64,000 bases of DNA from Carnimonas nigrificans ATCC BAA-78 (GCF_000526695.1 NZ_JAGO01000013.1:124001-188000); one strand, 5' to 3'; positions 9,349 to 18,407 are shown, counted from the stretch's first letter. A program made the numbers and translations. The notes: generated by a model not told the origin, from the sequence alone.

Positions 9349-10038
9349 TCACTTCATCCAGCGCGTGACGCGAACGATTTTCCCCAGCACAGCAAGATGA
9401 GCCATCCCATCATCGGGAATCTCGATATTGTCGAGCTGAGACGCATTGCAGAGTAGCGTGATTCCCCGCATGGTGCGCTGTACTCGGCGCGCAAGACGCT
9501 CACCCTTGAACTCCACCATAAAGATGCCGGTACCACCCAACAAGGTGCGCGCTGTATTCACCAGTACGATATCGCCGATATTCAGCGCAGGCGCCATGCT
9601 GTCATCCTCAATGGCATAGGCCGCCAACTGATGGGGAGCCACATGGTTGGATTCCAGCTCATCACGCGTCACCGAGCAGCTGCCGATGTCAGATACATCG
9701 CCGAATTGAAACGGCTCGATCTGGTAGCGGGCCGGCTGCTCTCCCACCTCGGAATGGGCACCGTTCTCGCCCTCCAGGTAGGGTTTTCCTTCCCCGCGAA
9801 TCAGCCAATCCATCGACATGCCGGAGCGCTGCACCAGCGGCAACAGGTTGCGCAAACGAGGGTTGGGCTGAGTGTTTTTCTCTGTCCATCGCCCAACGGT
9901 ATTGGCATCAACACCCGCAATATGTGCCGCCGCTGACTTGGTTCCGAAATGGTTAATCAAGACAGACAAGCGTTCGGGCAGCCCGGGGGCTACATCAATG
10001 TCACCTTCTTTTGTCTTAAGTGATTCTTTGTTCGACAT
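9349..10038 (-). CDS. Phage-repressor-like regulator: HTH plus S24 peptidase-like domain
   Basis: 229 residues from the ATG at 10038, chosen because an AGAGGCG ribosome binding site precedes it; the frame stays open to 10119. The N-terminal helix-turn-helix (about 20-80, SAAAHIAGVDANTVGRWTEK) is of the CI/bacteriophage type. The C-terminal half (about 125-225) has the LexA/S24 fold, with the nucleophile motif DDSMAPALNIGD. The position of the general-base Lys (VKRL in LexA-like proteins) reads ARRV, so Lys seems replaced by Arg. No clear Ala-Gly cleavage site is visible in the linker. It may therefore be a repressor that does not self-cleave. It sits alone, with no phage genes nearby. Confidence 0.82.
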   Translation of the reverse strand: MSNKESLKTKEGDIDVAPGLPERLSVLINHFGTKSAAAHIAGVDANTVGRWTEKNTQPNPRLRNLLPLVQRSGMSMDWLIRGEGKPYLEGENGAHSEVGEQPARYQIEPFQFGDVSDIGSCSVTRDELESNHVAPHQLAAYAIEDDSMAPALNIGDIVLVNTARTLLGGTGIFMVEFKGERLARRVQRTMRGITLLCNASQLDNIEIPDDGMAHLAVLGKIVRVTRWMK

Positions 10039-10316
10039 AGACAACGCCTCTTCCGTTTGATGCGCGACATATGCGCAAAGCTTTTCTATAAATTTATGCA
10101 CCCTTGCAACAGTGTACAACGCTTTTAATTTGACCTATGTTTACCCAAATGATGACACCCATGAGAATCACCTGATATTTACATATCCATCCATCTCACT
10201 ATACCCACATAGATTCAGGCAATGACAACGTTAATCGTACCCAGTCGTTTTGCACTACGGCACACATTGCATTAATGGCATCTGCTGAATGCCGGTCAGA
10301 AACCAAGAGATATCGC

Positions 10317-11393
10317 ATGAAAATCAAGGATATTCGCGTTTGCCGACCCAGCACTATGCAGCTTGCTCAAGGCCCGACGGTTATCGAGATTACCACCAGC
10401 GATGGTCTCTCAGGCATGGCCGCCGTTGAGCTGGGGCATACGCTGGTAGCGGCGATTGTGCATGAGATCGCGCCTTTTTACCGCGATGCCAATGCGCTGG
10501 AAATCGAACCCTTGAGTCAGCGCATGCAGCAGCGATGGCACGATAACGCTGTGTTTTCGCAGGTGATTTCCTCCATAGAGCAGGCCCTGTGGGATATCTT
10601 TGGGCGCCACGTAGGGCTATCGCTGACGACCTTGCTGGGCGGGCATCCACACACCGGCGTTGATGCCGGTATTACGCTCGAACTCGATTCTACCGAGGGT
10701 ATCAGCGCCCGTGTGGAGGCTCTTAAGTTCGAGCAATGTCCGGCGCTTATGCTTCAGGACGGCGCTTTCGGGCATGGCTCCAGCCTGGAAGATGAGCGTT
10801 TGATCAATCACATTATCGGCATGATTCCCTCTTCGGCCTTGTTGACCGTGCGTGCGCCTGTATCCCGCGCCAACGACTACAAGTGGGCACGCCGCACCGC
10901 CGACATACTGAGCGATTACGGTATCCAGCGCTTCGACGCACCGTTTCACCCGACGGATATCGACGCCTTCGCACGGCTTCGCAATAGCTGCCGGATTGAT
11001 ATCGGCATGCGCCAGGGGCCAACCAGCGGCGCTCAAGGGCGGGCATTGATCGGTGCCAATGCGGTCGATCTCCTCACCCTCGACAGCAGCCGTTGCGGCG
11101 GTCTCGGCAGTGCAATCTGGCTGATACGCACTGCTATCGCCTTCGGTATTCAACCCGTGCTGTTCGGCGCCCATGATCCCTTTTCACTGGCGGTTGACCT
11201 GCACCTCAGTACGCTGATCACGACTGACCCGCGCGTTGTGCTGCCGCTCCCTACGCCCATTGATGCACTGTGTGAGCCAACGCTTAAGCCCGACGCCTCG
11301 ACTAACCGGCTGGAAATTCCCACGGGAGCCGGGCTAGGCATCCACTGTCGTGCCAACGCCTTTAACCACGCCACTGGGTGTGCGGTGCACTGA
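10317..11393 (+). CDS. Enolase-superfamily (mandelate racemase/muconate cycloisomerase-like) protein, probably catalytically altered
   Basis: The 358-residue protein has the two-domain plan of the family: a capping domain (1-115, ending SIEQALWDIFGRHVGL and a LLGG turn) and a TIM barrel. The residues that normally bind Mg and do chemistry are not where expected. The KxK strand reads ALMLQDG, the DaN ligand strand reads LTVRAPVSRAN, the wiEeP ligand reads RFDAPFHP, and the aGE ligand reads IGMRQGP. The barrel landmark LDSSRCGG is kept. I infer a pseudoenzyme, or an enzyme with changed chemistry. The start at 10317 has AAGAGA upstream. A LysR gene follows 78 bases downstream on the same strand. 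Confidence 0.75.
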   Translation: MKIKDIRVCRPSTMQLAQGPTVIEITTSDGLSGMAAVELGHTLVAAIVHEIAPFYRDANALEIEPLSQRMQQRWHDNAVFSQVISSIEQALWDIFGRHVGLSLTTLLGGHPHTGVDAGITLELDSTEGISARVEALKFEQCPALMLQDGAFGHGSSLEDERLINHIIGMIPSSALLTVRAPVSRANDYKWARRTADILSDYGIQRFDAPFHPTDIDAFARLRNSCRIDIGMRQGPTSGAQGRALIGANAVDLLTLDSSRCGGLGSAIWLIRTAIAFGIQPVLFGAHDPFSLAVDLHLSTLITTDPRVVLPLPTPIDALCEPTLKPDASTNRLEIPTGAGLGIHCRANAFNHATGCAVH

Positions 11394-11471
11394 AGAATGT
11401 CCCCTTAACAGCGACTCCGCTACCGCTATCATCAGCGTGAGGAAAGGGAGCGCCTACCTGGTAGATACGCT

Positions 11472-12374
11472 ATGGATCATCGACAATTGCAGTTTCTGGT
11501 TGCGCTTGCACGCGAACAACATTTCGGACGCGCAGCGCGCCGCTGTCACGTTACCCAGCCCACGCTATCTGCACGTATCAAGCAGCTGGAGAATGAGCTG
11601 GGCATGTCGCTGATTGAGCGCGACCGCCGCTTCGGGCGCTTTACGGAAGAGGGGGAGCGCGTGCTTTATCACGCACAGCGCGTGTTGCAGGAATTTCAGG
11701 CCCTGCGCAATGGCAGCGGCAGCCAGCGCCATCATCAGCAACGCTTCAGAGTCGGTACCGTACCGGCCGCCGCTGCGGATATTGTCCAATGGCCCGGGCT
11801 GCGCACTCATACGCTCTCCTTCAGCCTGAAAGAGTATTCGATGCCCGCCCTGCTGCAAGCGCTAGCCGATAATGAGATTGATCTCGCGGTGGGGTATCTC
11901 GATGCGGCGCTGGTCATGTCAGAGGAATTCGTTACGCTGCCGCTGTTCAACGAGCGCTTGATGCTATTTGCCTCGCCCCGCTACTTTCAGCTGCCGACGA
12001 CGCTGGGATGGCCGGATCTGGAGCGCTTTCCCCACGGTATCCTGTCGGGCGATATGCGTCACCGGCGCAGCGTCGATACTCTCTTCAAACGCCATGATCT
12101 GACCATTGATGTGCGCTTTGAAGCCGATTCAGCCGTCATGCTCGGAACCATGGTCGCCCACGGTCATGGCGTGGCCATACTGCCACAGGCGCTGCAACAG
12201 CAGCTGGCACCGCTGGGCCTACAGGCACTCGGTTTGCCCGACAACGATATAGAGTCATCGCGCATCGGAATGATATGGCGCCGTGACGAGCCTTTAAGCA
12301 TTGCACCCGCTTATTTGCTGGGGCAGGAAGAGGCTTCGCTGCCACCGTCTGAAAACAGTACAACAGCAGCCTAG
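11472..12374 (+). CDS. LysR-family transcriptional regulator
   Basis: 300 residues with the standard LysR plan: an N-terminal winged helix (MDHRQLQFLVALAREQHFGRAARR, then the recognition helix in TQPTLSARIKQLE) and a C-terminal substrate-binding-like effector domain (about 90-290). It is on the same strand as, and just after, the enolase-like gene, not divergent from a target as most LysR genes are. Its regulon is therefore not obvious; the enolase-like gene or the convergent argC are candidates by position only. The C-terminal 15 residues are low-complexity. Confidence 0.88.
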   Translation: MDHRQLQFLVALAREQHFGRAARRCHVTQPTLSARIKQLENELGMSLIERDRRFGRFTEEGERVLYHAQRVLQEFQALRNGSGSQRHHQQRFRVGTVPAAAADIVQWPGLRTHTLSFSLKEYSMPALLQALADNEIDLAVGYLDAALVMSEEFVTLPLFNERLMLFASPRYFQLPTTLGWPDLERFPHGILSGDMRHRRSVDTLFKRHDLTIDVRFEADSAVMLGTMVAHGHGVAILPQALQQQLAPLGLQALGLPDNDIESSRIGMIWRRDEPLSIAPAYLLGQEEASLPPSENSTTAA

Positions 12375-12381
12375 CGGTAAG

Positions 12382-12412
12382 CAGGGGCGGCGCTTGCTCT
12401 ACGCCGCCCCTG
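12382..12412. terminator. Terminator between the LysR gene and argC
   Basis: A perfect 11-base-pair GC stem (CAGGGGCGGCG with CGCCGCCCCTG, 9-base loop) stands just after the LysR stop and before the convergent argC stop. No long T-tract follows. Confidence 0.65.
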
Positions 12413-12436
12413 TATTCGGGAAAGTATTCAGCTTCG

Positions 12437-13396
12437 TTAATCGCGTGCCAGCGCGGTATCTTCAGCGATTCCCAGATGAATATTCATGCTTTGAATCGCA
12501 GCCCCGGCAGCACCTTTCCCCAGGTTGTCCAGCCGAGCCATCAGCATCACCTGATCGGCATTGCCAGCCACCAGAATATCTACGCGGTTAGTGCCGTTAT
12601 TGTGCTGCACATCCCAGCAGCCACCGTCCAGCTGGGCATCATCCCCCAACGGGAGCACCCTGACGAACAGCTCCTGCTCATAATAGCGCTGATAGAGCGA
12701 ATGAATGTGCTCAAGGGTCACGTTACCCAATGCTGCCAGCGACAGCGGTAGCTGTACTGAAAGCCCTTGCAGGTAGGGGCCAACGATAGGCGTAAACAGC
12801 GGCGCATGCTGCAAACCGCCATGCTGCACCATTTCAGGCAGATGCTTATGTTGCAGCGTTAACGCGTAGGGGCGCGGGCTTTGCAGACGCTCATCCCGTG
12901 CGCGACCATCGGTGGGTTCGTAGTCAGCAATCATGTTCTTGCCGCCACCGCTATAACCGGTCAACGAGTAGGCGGTGAGCACTTCGCTGTCGGGCAGCAA
13001 CCCCGCTTCGACCAGCGGCCTTACCAGCATAATGAAAGCGCTGGCATGGCAGCCTGGGTTGGCAATACGCTTTGAAGCCTTGATACGCGCCCGCTGCTCG
13101 GGCACCAGCTCCGGCAGGCCGTACACCCAATCGGGCGCGGTGCGAAATGCGGTACTGGCATCAATAACGCAGGTATCAGGATTATCAATCAGCGCCACCG
13201 CCTCACGCGATGCCTCATCGGGCAGGCAGAGAAAGGCCACGTCGGCGGCGTTCAAAAGGCGCGCGCGCTCTTCTCGGTCCTTGCGCTTCTCATCGGCGAT
13301 ACGCAATACCTCGACCTGATCGTGCTGCGCAAGATAATCGAGCAGCCTTAAACCGGTCGTCCCCGCTTGACCATCGACAAACACCTTGAACGTCAT
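12437..13396 (-). CDS. argC: N-acetyl-gamma-glutamyl-phosphate reductase (short type)
   Basis: Third step of arginine synthesis: NADPH reduction of N-acetylglutamyl phosphate to the semialdehyde. At 319 residues it is the short form of ArgC. The NADP motif is GQAGTTG near residue 10, and the catalytic Cys is in [19 protein letters not shown] is a conserved loop. The start [12 protein letters not shown] is standard. It is monocistronic and convergent with the LysR gene. No ARG-box was recognised upstream, though I could not score one. Confidence 0.93.
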   Translation of the reverse strand: MTFKVFVDGQAGTTGLRLLDYLAQHDQVEVLRIADEKRKDREERARLLNAADVAFLCLPDEASREAVALIDNPDTCVIDASTAFRTAPDWVYGLPELVPEQRARIKASKRIANPGCHASAFIMLVRPLVEAGLLPDSEVLTAYSLTGYSGGGKNMIADYEPTDGRARDERLQSPRPYALTLQHKHLPEMVQHGGLQHAPLFTPIVGPYLQGLSVQLPLSLAALGNVTLEHIHSLYQRYYEQELFVRVLPLGDDAQLDGGCWDVQHNNGTNRVDILVAGNADQVMLMARLDNLGKGAAGAAIQSMNIHLGIAEDTALARD

Positions 13397-13585
13397 ACCA
13401 CCACTTCCGCTGTAAAGAAATCTTCGCTCCAGGAGCGGCGCCGCGCCGTTCGCGACATATCAAGCATGCCACGGCACGCAAGGCAGCGAAAGAACGGCAA
13501 TCAAAGTACCGCTGCGGATCGCCAACTAAAGCGCGCGATTGCCTATACGCTACGCTTTCGATGCTTTTTCATGCCCCAAACGAAA

Positions 13586-13610
13586 ACCGGCCCCTATATA
13601 AGGGGCCGGT
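13586..13610 (-). terminator. Terminator of the CsbD-like gene
   Basis: A perfect 10-base-pair stem, ACCGGCCCCT with AGGGGCCGGT and an ATATA loop, is followed on the minus strand by TTTTCG. It lies 30 bases past the CsbD-like stop codon. Confidence 0.8.
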
Positions 13611-13639
13611 CGCTTATAGCACGCTAAATGTCGCGCAAC

Positions 13640-13885
13640 TCAGCGCAGAAAGCGCCCAAAGACAAAACCAACAGCGGCGGCGACGGCCAGCGCAGCGAAG
13701 GGATTTGCACGGGTGGTATCACGCACCTGATCCACGGCTTCACCATAGTGATACTGCGCAGAGCCCGCTGCCTGACGCGCCTTGCCGCGCAGGTCTTGCT
13801 CATGGTCGTCAGCGAACTCACCAAAGGCTTCCTGGGCCTGCCCCGCAAGCTCGCGAGCTTTTCCTTCAATGCGATCCTTCGGCAT
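13640..13885 (-). CDS. CsbD-like stress protein with C-terminal membrane anchor
   Basis: 81 residues. The N-terminal part (MPKDRIEGKARELAGQ) is the CsbD repeat motif of general-stress proteins. The C-terminus (NPFAALAVAAAVGFVFGRFLR) is the glycine-rich transmembrane tail known from ElaB/YqjD (DUF883) ribosome-associated inner-membrane proteins. The middle is charged and helical. An AAGGAG sequence is only 2 bases from an ATG at 13891 but 8 bases from the ATG at 13885, so the latter is chosen. It has its own terminator. Its role is probably stress or stationary-phase; no molecular function is visible. Confidence 0.8.
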   Translation of the reverse strand: MPKDRIEGKARELAGQAQEAFGEFADDHEQDLRGKARQAAGSAQYHYGEAVDQVRDTTRANPFAALAVAAAVGFVFGRFLR

Positions 13886-14034
13886 ATCCATTTCTCCTTG
13901 AATGAGTCCAGGCGGAAGTCGCCCAGCGCATCATGAATCCATCCAGTTATCGACGACGCTCATTTGGCCCGCCGAACGGATTTTTTAACATGAACCCTCG
14001 GTAGATGCACGAACAATAGCCATGCCTGACAGCG

Positions 14035-15303
14035 CTATTTTTTATCAATACGGGCGCGGGTCAGCCATTCACGCCCTTTCAGCATGCCATTCCAGTACAG
14101 GCAGGGCAGCAGCTCGGTTTTCATCCACCAGTTGAGCTTGCGCGGCACTTTCGGATCGAGTGGGAAGGTCGGCAGCAGCTTGCCGCCATAACCGAACTCA
14201 GCCAGCACCACCTTGCCGCGTTCTACCGTTAATGGGCAGGCACCGTAGCCATCGTAATGGGCGGGTAGCTCCTTGCCGTTACGGGCGGCGAGCAGGTTCA
14301 CTGCCACCACCACGCTCTGTTTGCGTGCCGCAGCCGCCGTTTTCGCATTGGTGGTGCCGATGCAATCGCCCAGCGCGAAAACATCCTCAAACCGAGTGTG
14401 GCGCAAGGTGTCAGGGTCTACCTCGACCCAGCCAGCAGCATTGCCCAGCCCGCTCTCCTTGATGAAATCCGGTGCGACCTGCGGCGGTACAACGTGGAGC
14501 ATGTCAAAGTGCTTCTCGACACGCACCTGCTCACCCGCCTCGTTGGTCACTTCGAAGGTCGCCTTGTGATTAGGGCCATCGACCGCAACCAGATTCTGGT
14601 TGAAGCTCAGCGCGGCGTTGTAGCGCTCGATATAGCTTTGCAGGGTCGGCACAAATTCAGCTACACCAAACAGCGCCGCTCCGGCCAGCGCGAATTCAAC
14701 ATCAATACTGCTTGCCACGCCCTGATGACGCCAGTAGTCACAGGAGAGATACAGCGCCTTCTGCGGTGCTCCTGCGCATTTGATCGGCATGGGCGGCTGA
14801 GTAAAGAGGGCCGTACCATTTTCCAGTGCCTGCACCAGTTTCCACGTATAGGGTGCCAGATCGAGGCGATAGTTGGAGGTAACGCCATTTTTGCCCAGCG
14901 TCTCTTCAACGCCTTCGATCTTCTCCCATGCCAGCCGTAGGCCAGGCGCAACCACCAACTGCTGGTAGCCAATGAGACGGCCATCGTCCAGCTCGACCTG
15001 GTGTGCTGAAGCGTCAACGCGCTGAGCGCTGTTATTCAGCCAGGTAGCGCCCTGAGGAATCACTTCGCTGGTCGCCTTGACCGTTTTGGCCACGTCGTAG
15101 ACACCGCCGCCGACCAGCGTCCATGCCGGCTGGTAACAGTGCTTGCTGCTCGGCTCGATGATCGCCAGACGCAGGGTTTTGTCGCGCTTCAAGAGGCTAG
15201 CGCTGACGCTGATGCCGCCTGAGCCGCCGCCAATAACCACAACATCAAACTGCTCAGAAACAGCAGAATCAGAGGAAGACTGCGCAGCGTTATCGGAAGT
15301 CAT
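14035..15303 (-). CDS. Sulfide:quinone oxidoreductase-like FAD protein
   Basis: FAD-dependent oxidation of sulfide to polysulfide or persulfide, with electrons passed to membrane quinone; peripheral on the inner membrane. The 422-residue protein has a FAD motif GGGSGGISVSASL near residue 25, the HCYQPAWTLVGGG block with a conserved Cys, a second Cys in PIKCAGAPQK, and the FAD-ribityl block FALGDC. The start at 15303 is preceded by GAGG at good spacing; the frame continues to 15321. A persulfide-dioxygenase-like gene that would finish the detoxification is in the window but 28 kb away (43858). SQR is the best call; a related NADH dehydrogenase is less likely. Confidence 0.85.
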   Translation of the reverse strand: MTSDNAAQSSSDSAVSEQFDVVVIGGGSGGISVSASLLKRDKTLRLAIIEPSSKHCYQPAWTLVGGGVYDVAKTVKATSEVIPQGATWLNNSAQRVDASAHQVELDDGRLIGYQQLVVAPGLRLAWEKIEGVEETLGKNGVTSNYRLDLAPYTWKLVQALENGTALFTQPPMPIKCAGAPQKALYLSCDYWRHQGVASSIDVEFALAGAALFGVAEFVPTLQSYIERYNAALSFNQNLVAVDGPNHKATFEVTNEAGEQVRVEKHFDMLHVVPPQVAPDFIKESGLGNAAGWVEVDPDTLRHTRFEDVFALGDCIGTTNAKTAAAARKQSVVVAVNLLAARNGKELPAHYDGYGACPLTVERGKVVLAEFGYGGKLLPTFPLDPKVPRKLNWWMKTELLPCLYWNGMLKGREWLTRARIDKK

Positions 15304-15688
15304 GGGTAAACCTCGGTGCATATGAGTAGTGGGGAAAGAGCCGTGCGGAATCGTATCAGCTTAACCGAATGTTCGATTTCCAGTAATAGATAACGCCCGA
15401 TGGATGCACTTTTCGAGGAAGCTGGCGCGCAAATATCGAGGCAACACTATCGAATGTGGTATTTTAATGGTCGTTTGGACGGCTGCCGATTATAAAACGC
15501 AGCTCATTAACTACGGTGTGGCCTAACGTGAAAAGTCGGCATCGCGCTCTTCTGCTCGCTCCATTATAGGCAGGAATCGCGCGTATCTCGTCACATGGCG
15601 ATGCGCCGCATGAACACTTTTCAGATAAAGCCCAGGGAAGATGCTAACGCCTTGGCGCAGCGTCAGGTTTGATCAGGAGACAATCCCC
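15304..15688. other. Divergent intergenic region, SQR / small exported protein
   Basis: 385 bases that hold the promoters of two divergent genes. CGAATGT occurs twice in direct orientation (15366-15372 and 15451-15457). No sigma-70 pair or known sulfide-regulator operator is convincing. Confidence 0.3.
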
Positions 15689-16021
15689 ATGAGCAAGCAC
15701 GTATTTTCATCACTGGCCGTTGCGGCCAGCCTCGCCATTGGTTGTGGCGTTACCCAGGCGCAAGCCGCAGAGCACGACCATTCCGATAACCCGCTGGTGA
15801 AAGAGTGTCTCGCTCAGGGCCAGGCAAAGGATGGCGGCACCTTCAAGACTCACTCCTATGTCTCCGACAACCTCTCACGCTACGAGCAGAATCAGCCCTA
15901 TCGCCTGACCGTGAGCCTTCAGGGCCGTGGCAACACCTTCTACAACCTCAGCTGCCAGGTTGATGAGTCGGGCAGCGTAACTTACCAAAGTTACGCCATT
16001 GGCGGCATGCCGCTGGAATAA
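15689..16021 (+). CDS. Small exported protein of unknown function
   Basis: 110 residues beginning MSKHVFSSLAVAASLAIGCG, a clear signal sequence, with a likely signal peptidase I site after AQA. A Cys within the signal (LAIGC) makes lipoprotein processing a weaker alternative. The mature part has two Cys (VKEC and LSC) that could form a disulfide, several Tyr, and a His-Asp rich start (HDHSDN). I do not recognise the family. AGGAGA at good spacing fixes the start. Followed by a terminator. Confidence 0.75.
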   Translation: MSKHVFSSLAVAASLAIGCGVTQAQAAEHDHSDNPLVKECLAQGQAKDGGTFKTHSYVSDNLSRYEQNQPYRLTVSLQGRGNTFYNLSCQVDESGSVTYQSYAIGGMPLE

Positions 16022-16440
16022 CGGTATTACGCTTCACAAAAAGCTGACTGTTTGAGTGGGATATTGCGCTGCCTCAGCCGATAAACATCATATTGGCACG
16101 GGGCTTCTCACACAGTAGGCGATTGGTGAAACGGATTCCGTCGAAGGCTGAACCTGATACTGCATCGGGTTCAGCCTTTTATTATGTGCGAGATACACGC
16201 CGCCAACCGCCGCCTGCTTTTCCGAGGCTGCCGCAACGTTTTCCACAGAGACGATCCCGACAGCTTCCCGGCACACTATTCCTTGTTCCGCTGTTTCTCG
16301 GTAGCGCGCCGAATAAATGATCCCATTTAGAGTGTAGCGATAGCGTTAAGACAGGCGTCAGAGTACATTTAAGCCTCGCCAGCGAGTGCTGCTTTGGACA
16401 CGCCTGGAAATGAGTCGAATTCAGAAGCGAAGGAAACGCC
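16022..16440. other. Intergenic region with one terminator
   Basis: About 419 bases between two small plus-strand genes. Apart from the hairpin at 16144-16178 I see no gene, RNA or repeat. Confidence 0.4.
16144..16178 (+). terminator. Terminator after the small exported protein gene
   Basis: An 11-base-pair stem, AAGGCTGAACC with GGTTCAGCCTT, has a 13-base loop and ends in a TTTT run. It is 122 bases downstream of the exported-protein stop. Confidence 0.75.
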
Positions 16441-16647
16441 ATGAGCGAAATTGCCAAGTTGTCAGGGAACGTCAAAGCATTTGCGTCCAGTTTGCTGGAA
16501 AAGGCCAGCAGCCAGGAGCTGGATCAATTGAGCCACGCCGGAGAACCGGATCAGAAAGAGCTGGAGGAGTGGAGCATCTCCTCAGAAGAGTGGAATCAGG
16601 CAGTGCAGGCAGCATTGGCTGATAGAATGGCCGATCGAGCGCCATAA
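16441..16647 (+). CDS. Small acidic hypothetical protein
   Basis: 68 residues, MSEIAKLSGNVKAFASSLLEK at the start, rich in Glu, Gln and Ala, predicted all-helical by eye, without a signal or membrane segment. AAGGAAA precedes the ATG by 7 bases, which supports translation. I do not recognise a family. It stands alone before the SufR-like gene, which is on the other strand. Confidence 0.5.
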   Translation: MSEIAKLSGNVKAFASSLLEKASSQELDQLSHAGEPDQKELEEWSISSEEWNQAVQAALADRMADRAP

Positions 16648-16840
16648 CGATTTCCAAAATGAAACGGCTCTCTTATGGAGGGCCTCCTGGGCGGGCAAAC
16701 CCCACGATGCAGCAAGTAAGTTAAGTAGCGGAAGGCAGTCAGCCCCGTCTTATGGGAAGCGAGCTTCCGACCTGCTCATTTGAAAGCGCCCGCCCTTGCT
16801 TCACCATATGTTTGAAGACAGGAAATATATTGCCCCATCA

Positions 16841-17497
16841 TCAGCAGGCCGCTGCGAGCGCGCTGATCTTGTAAGCACAGCGCCTTTCACCCTGCTGAAG
16901 ATGCTCCTCCCGAACGATCTCGACGTTATCCCCAAGAATCGCTTGAAAAAGCCGCAGCTCACTGGCGCAAAAACCGCCACAGGAAGCCGCCGCCGCACCA
17001 ATTGGGCAGTGATCCTCGATCAACCGCCACACCTGGCCGCTCTCGACGGTTTCAAGGCGCGCCATATAGCCCTCGGCATCGCGTAGCTGCACCAGGCGTT
17101 CCAGCCGCTCCTCCAACGACACCGCTGAAGACAAGACTTCTTCATATCTCAACTTGATGCTGTTTTCACGCGTTGCCAGCAGCGCTTCGATGCCCGTCTC
17201 GCCATGCAGCAAGCTGGCGGCCTCCAGTAATTGCACGCTCAACTGGGCGTGCGTATCGGGGAAGCGTGCATGTCCCTTGCTCGAAAGCGTCCAGACTCCC
17301 AGCGGGCGACCGATGCCTTTGCGCTGTTCATGCTTTTGTACCAGCCCCCACTGCGCCAGCCGATTGACCCGCTGACGCGCAGCTTCCTGAGAGATGGCGA
17401 GCTGCGCAGCAATTTCGGCAAGGGATAGCGAACCGTGCCGCTTGATTACACTGAGCAGGTGCTGTTCGGGGCTGTCGGGCGGTGCGGAGGAAGCCAT
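16841..17497 (-). CDS. SufR-like Fe-S-binding transcriptional regulator
   Basis: 218 residues. An N-terminal winged helix of the DeoR/ArsR kind (about 10-75, LSLAEIAAQLAISQEAARQR) is followed by a C-terminal region with four Cys: HCPIGAAAASCGGFC and RRCAYKI. That layout is the signature of SufR, whose cysteines hold an iron-sulfur cluster that controls DNA binding. Three ATGs run in a row; GAGGAG abuts the first and is 6 bases from the third, so 17497 is chosen. Its divergent neighbour is a superoxide dismutase, not a suf operon, so it may link Fe-S status to superoxide defence. An inverted repeat upstream is a candidate operator. Confidence 0.82.
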   Translation of the reverse strand: MASSAPPDSPEQHLLSVIKRHGSLSLAEIAAQLAISQEAARQRVNRLAQWGLVQKHEQRKGIGRPLGVWTLSSKGHARFPDTHAQLSVQLLEAASLLHGETGIEALLATRENSIKLRYEEVLSSAVSLEERLERLVQLRDAEGYMARLETVESGQVWRLIEDHCPIGAAAASCGGFCASELRLFQAILGDNVEIVREEHLQQGERRCAYKISALAAAC

Positions 17498-17530
17498 CAT
17501 CATCTCCTCGCGGCTTATGGTTGAAAATTG

Positions 17531-17546
17531 ATTGGCTGGGACCAAT
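17531..17546. promoter_or_regulatory. Candidate operator of the SufR-like regulator
   Basis: ATTGG-N6-CCAAT, a 5-6-5 perfect inverted repeat, lies 34 bases upstream of the regulator start and about 200 bases upstream of the superoxide dismutase. Cyanobacterial SufR sites have the similar form CAAC-N6-GTTG, so autoregulation through this site is plausible. Confidence 0.4.
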
Positions 17547-17748
17547 TCTTTCATTTGAAGGCAGAATCGTCAGTTGCATACGCTACAGCCTGGTCCTATT
17601 ATCCAAGGGCGTGCTTGCAAAAGCCAGTATGGGTAGCCTTGCATAGCGTCCGCGCCGAAAGATGCTGTGGTACCCACTCTGAAGAATCCGGATGCGCTGA
17701 GCCATCCGATGAACACATAGAACGACAACCCAAGAGAGGCTTGTTGAT

Positions 17749-18375
17749 ATGGCTTACGAACTTCCAAAACTTCCTTATGCCTACGATGCACTCGAACCGC
17801 ATTTTGATAAGGCAACAATGGAACTCCACCACACCAAGCACCATCAGACCTACGTTACCAACGCAAATGCAGCACTTGAGAAACTGCCTGAGTTTGCGAA
17901 TCTGTCTGCTGAAGAGCTGGTGACCAAACTCGCCGACGTTCCGGAAGCGAGCCAGACTGCTCTCCGTAACAATGCTGGCGGCCACGCTAACCACTCGCTG
18001 TTCTGGACTATTCTGACCCCTGAATCCGAAGGCGCTCCGGTAGGTGATCTGAAAGCCGCCATTGATGATACCTTCGGTAGCTTCGAGAAATTCCAGGAGC
18101 AGTTCACTACCGCAGCCAAAGGCCGTTTCGGTTCTGGCTGGGCGTGGCTGGTCGTCAAGAATGGCAAGCTTGAAATTGGCTCTACCGCCAACCAGGACAG
18201 CCCGCTCTCACCGAAGGATTTCGGTGGCCTCGACGCGACGCCGGTACTTGGTCTCGACGTGTGGGAGCATGCCTACTACCTGAACTACCAGAACCGTCGC
18301 CCTGACTACATCGGCGCCTTCTGGAAGCTGGTCAACTGGGCAGAAGCTGAAAAACGTTACCAGGCTGCGAAGTAA
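17749..18375 (+). CDS. sodA: Superoxide dismutase, manganese type
   Basis: Converts superoxide to oxygen and hydrogen peroxide in the cytoplasm. The 208-residue protein has the Fe/Mn family metal ligands in [15 protein letters not shown] and DVWEHAYY. Metal-type markers favour Mn: [10 protein letters not shown] and the Gln in STANQDSP, whereas FeSODs carry a different Gln position and read SNAATP there. The start [10 protein letters not shown] is standard, with AGAGAGG upstream. It is divergent from the SufR-like regulator and ends in a strong terminator. I saw no Fur or Sox box. Confidence 0.93.
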   Translation: MAYELPKLPYAYDALEPHFDKATMELHHTKHHQTYVTNANAALEKLPEFANLSAEELVTKLADVPEASQTALRNNAGGHANHSLFWTILTPESEGAPVGDLKAAIDDTFGSFEKFQEQFTTAAKGRFGSGWAWLVVKNGKLEIGSTANQDSPLSPKDFGGLDATPVLGLDVWEHAYYLNYQNRRPDYIGAFWKLVNWAEAEKRYQAAK

Positions 18376-18407
18376 GTCACGCTTAGGCTAACGCTACGCT
18401 CGTAGAC

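Noticed and set aside
10230-10275. Sigma-54-like string around CGGCACACATTGCATTA before the enolase-like gene.
   Set aside because: The GG and GC are only 8 bases apart, not 10, so it does not fit the strict spacing seen in the 57-61 kb promoters.
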